This document shows positions 6,184 to 10,003 of a DNA stretch of 10,003 nucleotides, in pieces (position 1 is the stretch's first letter; every line of letters begins with the position of its first letter). Under the pieces are notes generated by a model, which had not been told where the DNA came from, made no database searches, and was given only the letters and a program-made list of their open reading frames with translations. The DNA is taken from positions 1,526,421 through 1,536,423 of the forward strand of contig CP070800.1 in assembly GCA_020343555.1 (NCBI GenBank), in the 5' to 3' direction. The stretch is from Dehalococcoidales bacterium (lineage in GTDB: Bacteria > Chloroflexota > Dehalococcoidia > Dehalococcoidales > UBA2162). The translations under genes were made by a program, and so were the position numbers.

Positions 6184-6824
6184 GTCTCACAGGAAAACAT
6201 ATCGTCGTCAGCGCGGGAGGTAATCGTGAACCGATCGATCCCGTCCGTTATATCGGAAATCGATCCTCAGGCAAGATGGGTTTCGCTCTTGCCGATGCCG
6301 CCAAAGACCGCAGAATGATAGTAACTTTGGTAACTACCATTACACCACCTGATCCGGCAGCATACGATGATATAAAATTCGTTGAAACCGTCGACGAGAT
6401 GAGAGAAGCCGTGCTGGAAAGCTGCCAAGCCGGAGATACACTGATAATGGCCGCGGCAGTTGCCGACTATACGGTAGTAAATCCTGCACCGAATAAGATC
6501 AAGAAGAAAGGTGACAAGCTGATCCTTGAACTGGTACAAACCGAGGACTTTCTGCTGGAAGTACCGGATACGGTTTTCAAGGTGGGTTTTGCCGCTGAGA
6601 CTGAAGACATCCTGAACAACGCTCACAGAAAACTTGTTGAAAAACGCCTGGAGTTCATATGCGCTAATGATGTTTCAGCTCCGGATGCCGGTTTTGCCGT
6701 CGATACTAACCGTGTCACTATCCTGTACAAAAACGGTCGGCAGGAAGAGTTGCCCCTGATGAGTAAAAGGGAAGTAGCGGAAAAGATACTCGACCGGGTA
6801 GAAGAGATGCTAATCGATGGATAG
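6180..6824 (+). CDS. coaB: Phosphopantothenate-cysteine ligase (stand-alone CoaB)
   Basis: This enzyme couples cysteine to 4'-phosphopantothenate, using CTP in most bacteria, to supply the substrate of CoaC. The 214 residues correspond to the C-terminal half of a CoaBC protein. The opening SLTGKHIVVSAGG equals the region just after the usual inter-domain linker. REPIDPVRYIGNRSSGKMG (16-34) is the signature, with Asn27 matching the Asn of the E. coli enzyme (position 210) that is needed to convert the acyl-nucleotide intermediate. AAAVADY (91-97), the lysine-rich KIKKK (106-110), GFAAET (136-141) and ICANDVS (160-166) are all expected. Residue 15 is Asn, where the family usually has Thr (GxTREP). 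The end overlaps the acetyltransferase gene by eight bases. I read this as the true partner of the CoaC gene before it. Separate CoaB genes are known from streptococci and enterococci, but the strong similarity to the fused type points to gene fission here. Confidence 0.92.
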   Translation: MSLTGKHIVVSAGGNREPIDPVRYIGNRSSGKMGFALADAAKDRRMIVTLVTTITPPDPAAYDDIKFVETVDEMREAVLESCQAGDTLIMAAAVADYTVVNPAPNKIKKKGDKLILELVQTEDFLLEVPDTVFKVGFAAETEDILNNAHRKLVEKRLEFICANDVSAPDAGFAVDTNRVTILYKNGRQEELPLMSKREVAEKILDRVEEMLIDG

Positions 6825-7254
6825 GTTGATAATACGGCAGTATTCACCGGGAGATAAGGAAGCCGTAATTAATCTCTGGAAGATGTGCAATCTTATAAGG
6901 CCCTGGAACAATCCCGATCAGGATATAAACCGTAAACTGACTGACAGCCCTGATTTTTTTCTTGTGGGTACCATTAATGAGAAGATAGTGGCGTCTGTGA
7001 TGGCAGGATATGACGGTCATCATGGCTGGATATATTACCTTGCAGTGGATCCCGAGTACCGGAATCAAGGGTTGGGGAGACAGATAATGGTAGCTGCTGA
7101 GGAAATACTACTGGAAATCGAATGTCCGAAGATCGACCTTATGGTACGTAAGAACAACCTCGGCGTAATTAAATTTTACGAGAAAATCGGTTACAACGAA
7201 GACGAAGTCGTAACGATGTCAAGGCGATTGATAGAAGACGAACCAATGAAATAA
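6817..7254 (+). CDS. ypeA: YpeA-like GNAT-family N-acetyltransferase
   Basis: The 145-residue single-domain protein of the GNAT fold resembles E. coli YpeA over its whole length. Shared landmarks are LIRPWNNPDQDI (26-37), the FFLVG strand (47-51), VMAGYDGHHGWIYYLAV (61-77), the acetyl-CoA pyrophosphate loop RNQGLG (82-87, matching RxxGxG), CPKIDLMVRKNN (103-114), FYEKIGY (120-126) and the C-terminal RRLIEDE (136-142). The start overlaps the 3' end of coaB by eight bases, with AGAG at 6803-6806 as a modest ribosome binding site, so translation is probably coupled to coaB. It would use acetyl-CoA, the product line of the genes before it. The acceptor (a protein, an amino acid or a small amine) cannot be read from sequence, and as far as I know the role of YpeA itself is poorly defined. 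Confidence 0.88.
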   Translation: MDRLIIRQYSPGDKEAVINLWKMCNLIRPWNNPDQDINRKLTDSPDFFLVGTINEKIVASVMAGYDGHHGWIYYLAVDPEYRNQGLGRQIMVAAEEILLEIECPKIDLMVRKNNLGVIKFYEKIGYNEDEVVTMSRRLIEDEPMK

Positions 7255-7280
7255 AGAATCGTATATCTCCAATAAAATCC

Positions 7281-7288
7281 AGGGGAAG
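7281..7288 (+). promoter_or_regulatory. Strong ribosome binding site for valS
   Basis: AGGGGAAG lies in the 40-base spacer between ypeA and valS, with GGGGA ending eight bases before the ATG at 7295. This supports that start over the in-frame ATGs at 7304 and 7307. The spacer is too short to hold a T-box leader. Confidence 0.6.
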
Positions 7289-7294
7289 TGAAGA

Positions 7295-9970
7295 ATGACC
7301 GATATGATGCAGATACGTGACGAGATGCCAAAGGCATATGAGCCGGGCAACACCGAACAGAAGTGGTATGATTTCTGGATGAAAAAGGACTATTTCAGGG
7401 CAGAAAGAGACCCTGAAAAGAAACCTTTTGTCATCATACTGCCACTTCCTAATGTTACGGGAGAACTGCATATCGGGCACGTCCTTGTTGTCACCCTGCA
7501 GGATATAATGACCCGATGGCACAGGATGAAAGGCGATTCGGCACTATGGCTGCCCGGCACCGACCATGCGGGTATCGCTACGCAGGTCGTGATGGAGAGG
7601 GTGCTTGCAGAAGAAGGAACAAGCAGGCAACAGCTTGGCAGGGAGAAATTCGTCGAGAGAACTAATGAATGGGCGAGACAGTGCCAGGAGACGATTGCTA
7701 ACCAGCATTATCGGCTAGGTGCTTCCTGCGACTGGAGCAGAGAATATTTTACCCTCGACGAACAACGCAGTAAAGCAGTGCGGACAGCCTTCGTGAACCT
7801 TTACAAGAAAGGCTTGATATATAAAGGCGAGAGGATCATCAACTGGTGCCCTAAGTGCTCGACGGCTCTTTCTGACCTCGAAGTAGACCATAATGATGTT
7901 ACCGGTAATCTCTGGTACGTTCGCTACCCGATAGTGGGAGAGGACGGGTATATCACGGTGGCGACTACCAGACCCGAAACAATACTGGGCGATACCGCTG
8001 TTGCAGTGAATCCTGACGATGAGAGGTTTAAAGACCTGGTCGGTAAAAAGGTGTTACTGCCAGCGGTGAACCGGGAGATCGAGATAATCGCCGATGAAGC
8101 GGTTGACCCTGAATTCGGTACCGGTGCGGTAAAGATAACGCCGGCGCATGATCCGGTTGACTTTGAGGTGGCGCAAAGGAACAACCTTGAGTTCATTAAT
8201 ATCCTGAATGATGATGTCACCATGAATGCGAATGCAGGACCATACGAAGGGATGGACAGGTATAAATGCCGGGAAGCGATCGTTGCTGACCTGGAAAAAT
8301 CTGACCAGCTGGTGAAGATTGAACCTTACAGCCATGCGGTGGGACACTGCCAGCGCTGCCAGTCATCCATAGAACCTATAGTTAGCGAACAGTGGTGGGT
8401 GAGAGTTCAACCACTGGCTGAACCTGCAATAGAAGCGGTGAAAGACGGGCGCATCACTATCGTACCGCCGAGTTCAACCAAGGTTTACCTGAACTGGATG
8501 GAAAATATTCGCGACTGGTGTATCAGCCGCCAGCTCTGGTGGGGACACCAGGTTCCGGTATGGTACTGCGATGACTGCAACGAGTTAACAGTGGTGATAG
8601 AACCGCCGGATAAATGCGAACATTGCGGATCAGCGAATATCAGGCAGGATCCGGACGTGCTGGATACCTGGTTCAGCTCGGCGCTGGTGACTCATTCAAC
8701 CCTGGGCTGGCCTGATGATACCGAGGATTTGGGGTATTTCTACCCGACAACGGTGATGGAGACAGGTTACGATATCCTGTTCTTCTGGGTTGCCAGAATG
8801 ATCATGATGGGGCTGGAAAACCTGGGTGACGTTCCTTTCAGTACTGTCTATCTGCACGGTCTGATAAGGGATGAACGCGGCGTGAAGATGAGTAAGGTCC
8901 GGGGCAATGTGGTGAATCCGATCGAGACGCTGGAGCAATACGGTACCGATGCCCTGAGATTCGCCGTCATTACCGGGACATCACCGGCGACCGACAGTAA
9001 ACTTGGCTCCGTCAAGCTCGAAGCCGGCAGGAACTTCGCCAACAAGCTCTGGAATGCGACGCGGTATGTTCTCCGGAGTATACCGCAAGAGAATGTAGAC
9101 ACCGAGATACAGCACGGTTCGCTGCCGGTTGAGGACAGGTGGATACTTTCTCGTCTGAACCGGACGGTGGCTAGTATTAACAGGTTCCTGGAGGAATTCC
9201 AGTTCGCCGAAGCCCAGAGGTATATGCACGAGTTTCTCTGGAGCGAGTACTGCGACTGGTATATCGAGCTTGCCAAGACGCGGCTGAACTCGGAAGAAGA
9301 AGGCACCATATCTCCGGTGCCGGTACTGGTACACGTGCTTGAGGGATCGCTGAGAATGCTTCATCCTTATATGCCTTTTGTCACCGAGGAGTTATGGCAG
9401 CATTTGAAGCGGCGGCTGCCGGAAGGCTGGCAGGAACAGGAGTCCATTATGGTATCGGCTTATCCTGAAGCCGATGAAGCGCAATACGATGACGAAGCAG
9501 AGCGTATCCTGGAGTCGGTAACGGAAATCGTTAGATCCATACGCAATGCGCGGTCACAGTATAACGTCGACAACTCGAAGTGGATAGAAGCCCAGGTCTA
9601 CGGTGGAGTCCTTACCGAAGCGATAAAACCTTATTCGACGGCGATGGAGGTATTAGCCAGGGCAAGGCCGGTAACTATCCTTGACGACAGGAGCCAGTTG
9701 AAAACAGGCGAGAACGCTCTGGCGACTGTGTTGAAAGAGGTTGAAGTGGTGATACCGATGGAGAGTATGGTGGATGTCGAGGCAGAGAAACAGCGACTTC
9801 GGAAGGAGATCGAGCGCGACCAGGCGGAGTTCGACCGGCTTGAGGTAAGATTGAAGGATAAGGCGTTTCTTGAGAAAGCGCCGGCGGCGGTAGTTGAAAA
9901 AGAACGACAAAAGAAGGATACTATAGCGGATAAGATTGAAAGACTTAAACAACAGCTCCTTAACTACTAA
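7295..9970 (+). CDS. valS: Valyl-tRNA synthetase
   Basis: This class I aminoacyl-tRNA synthetase charges tRNA-Val and edits misactivated threonine. The 891 residues cover the full family architecture. MPKAYEP lies near the start, and the catalytic core has the HIGH motif at 59-62 within NVTGELHIGH. The CP1 editing domain (about 195-350) shows TTRPETILGDTAVAVNP (224-240) and GTGAVKITPAHD (275-286). Cysteine pairs of the type that bind zinc occur at 185/188, 352/355, 425/428 and 441/444. The second catalytic half has RDWCISRQLWWG (406-417), DTWFSS (457-462) and the KMSKS motif as KMSKV (531-535), which keeps both lysines. The anticodon-binding domain follows, and the last 65 residues form the charged coiled-coil arm typical of ValRS. 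The gene follows ypeA after 40 bases and probably shares its transcript. It is complete, with no sign of truncation. Confidence 0.98.
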   Translation: MTDMMQIRDEMPKAYEPGNTEQKWYDFWMKKDYFRAERDPEKKPFVIILPLPNVTGELHIGHVLVVTLQDIMTRWHRMKGDSALWLPGTDHAGIATQVVMERVLAEEGTSRQQLGREKFVERTNEWARQCQETIANQHYRLGASCDWSREYFTLDEQRSKAVRTAFVNLYKKGLIYKGERIINWCPKCSTALSDLEVDHNDVTGNLWYVRYPIVGEDGYITVATTRPETILGDTAVAVNPDDERFKDLVGKKVLLPAVNREIEIIADEAVDPEFGTGAVKITPAHDPVDFEVAQRNNLEFINILNDDVTMNANAGPYEGMDRYKCREAIVADLEKSDQLVKIEPYSHAVGHCQRCQSSIEPIVSEQWWVRVQPLAEPAIEAVKDGRITIVPPSSTKVYLNWMENIRDWCISRQLWWGHQVPVWYCDDCNELTVVIEPPDKCEHCGSANIRQDPDVLDTWFSSALVTHSTLGWPDDTEDLGYFYPTTVMETGYDILFFWVARMIMMGLENLGDVPFSTVYLHGLIRDERGVKMSKVRGNVVNPIETLEQYGTDALRFAVITGTSPATDSKLGSVKLEAGRNFANKLWNATRYVLRSIPQENVDTEIQHGSLPVEDRWILSRLNRTVASINRFLEEFQFAEAQRYMHEFLWSEYCDWYIELAKTRLNSEEEGTISPVPVLVHVLEGSLRMLHPYMPFVTEELWQHLKRRLPEGWQEQESIMVSAYPEADEAQYDDEAERILESVTEIVRSIRNARSQYNVDNSKWIEAQVYGGVLTEAIKPYSTAMEVLARARPVTILDDRSQLKTGENALATVLKEVEVVIPMESMVDVEAEKQRLRKEIERDQAEFDRLEVRLKDKAFLEKAPAAVVEKERQKKDTIADKIERLKQQLLNY

Positions 9971-9983
9971 GGGAGAAAGAAGA

Positions 9984-10003
9984 ATGAAAGAGAAGATACT
10001 GGT
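9984..10003 (+). CDS. Start of an unidentified downstream gene (cut by window edge)
   Basis: An ATG at 9984 opens a frame reading MKEKIL before the window ends. GGGAG at 9971-9975, eight bases upstream, is a good ribosome binding site, and the start lies 13 bases after the valS stop. The gene is therefore probably the next member of the same transcript. Six codons are not enough to name a product. Confidence 0.5.

Noticed and set aside
6165..6190. Programmed frameshift joining coaC and coaB
   Set aside because: No slippery heptamer or downstream structure is apparent. The ATGA overlap and complete domains on each side are better explained by two coupled genes.
7228..7255. Internal promoter for valS (TTGATA, 16 bases, AATAAA)
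   Set aside because: The -35 is good, but the -10 lacks both the first and last T. It also lies inside the ypeA coding region, so the match is too weak to annotate.
7255..7294. T-box leader for valS
   Set aside because: The spacer is 40 bases, and a T-box needs well over 100. No T-box consensus or antiterminator was seen.
8848..9309. Open frame on the - strand (153 codons) within valS
   Set aside because: It is entirely antisense to conserved ValRS sequence, with no domain signal and a low-complexity composition typical of shadow frames.

Overview
This window looks like ordinary bacterial chromosome of moderate GC content. It is densely packed, with every gene on the + strand and very short spacers. 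A split CoaC/CoaB pair, a type III pantothenate kinase, a Mut7-C RNase-domain protein, a YhhQ-type queuosine-precursor transporter and dispersed 'ATTCCC...GGGAAT' repeats would all fit a Dehalococcoidia-like member of the Chloroflexota. That placement rests on general impression, not on a diagnostic marker, and should be held loosely.

Layout. Positions 1-201 are non-coding. They hold two short sequences that look like dispersed repeats, and then a plausible extended -10 promoter. A first gene cluster follows: a CorA-type divalent cation channel (202-1185), a YhhQ/VUT-family queuosine-precursor transporter (1225-1893), a metallo-beta-lactamase-fold hydrolase (1917-2687) and a Mut7-C RNase-domain protein with a zinc ribbon (2711-3178). 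A 78-base gap contains the best promoter in the window (TTGACC, 17 bases, TGC-TACACT, at 3198-3226). It introduces a second cluster: bifunctional NAD(P)HX epimerase/dehydratase (3257-4822), pantothenate kinase CoaX (4843-5610), CoaC (5632-6183), CoaB (6180-6824), a YpeA-like GNAT acetyltransferase (6817-7254), valyl-tRNA synthetase (7295-9970), and the first codons of another gene at the right edge (from 9984).

How the genes work together. The second cluster is built around cofactors. Nnr repairs hydrated NADH and NADPH. CoaX, CoaB and CoaC carry out the first three steps from pantothenate towards coenzyme A (phosphorylation, cysteine coupling, decarboxylation). CoaC/CoaB and CoaB/YpeA overlap by 4 and 8 bases, so their translation is probably coupled. 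The downstream acetyltransferase would use acetyl-CoA. ValS is set slightly apart, with its own strong ribosome binding site. The first cluster combines transport (CorA, YhhQ) with two putative hydrolases, both of which may act on RNA or nucleotides.

I found no CRISPR array, transposase, tRNA, rRNA, toxin-antitoxin pair or defence island, and no convincing new system. The points most worth checking are in the CoA genes: CoaX lacks the Asp of its DxGT phosphate-binding motif, CoaB and CoaC are separate genes that look like a fission of the usual fusion, and CoaC has Ser in place of the Cys in its flap motif.
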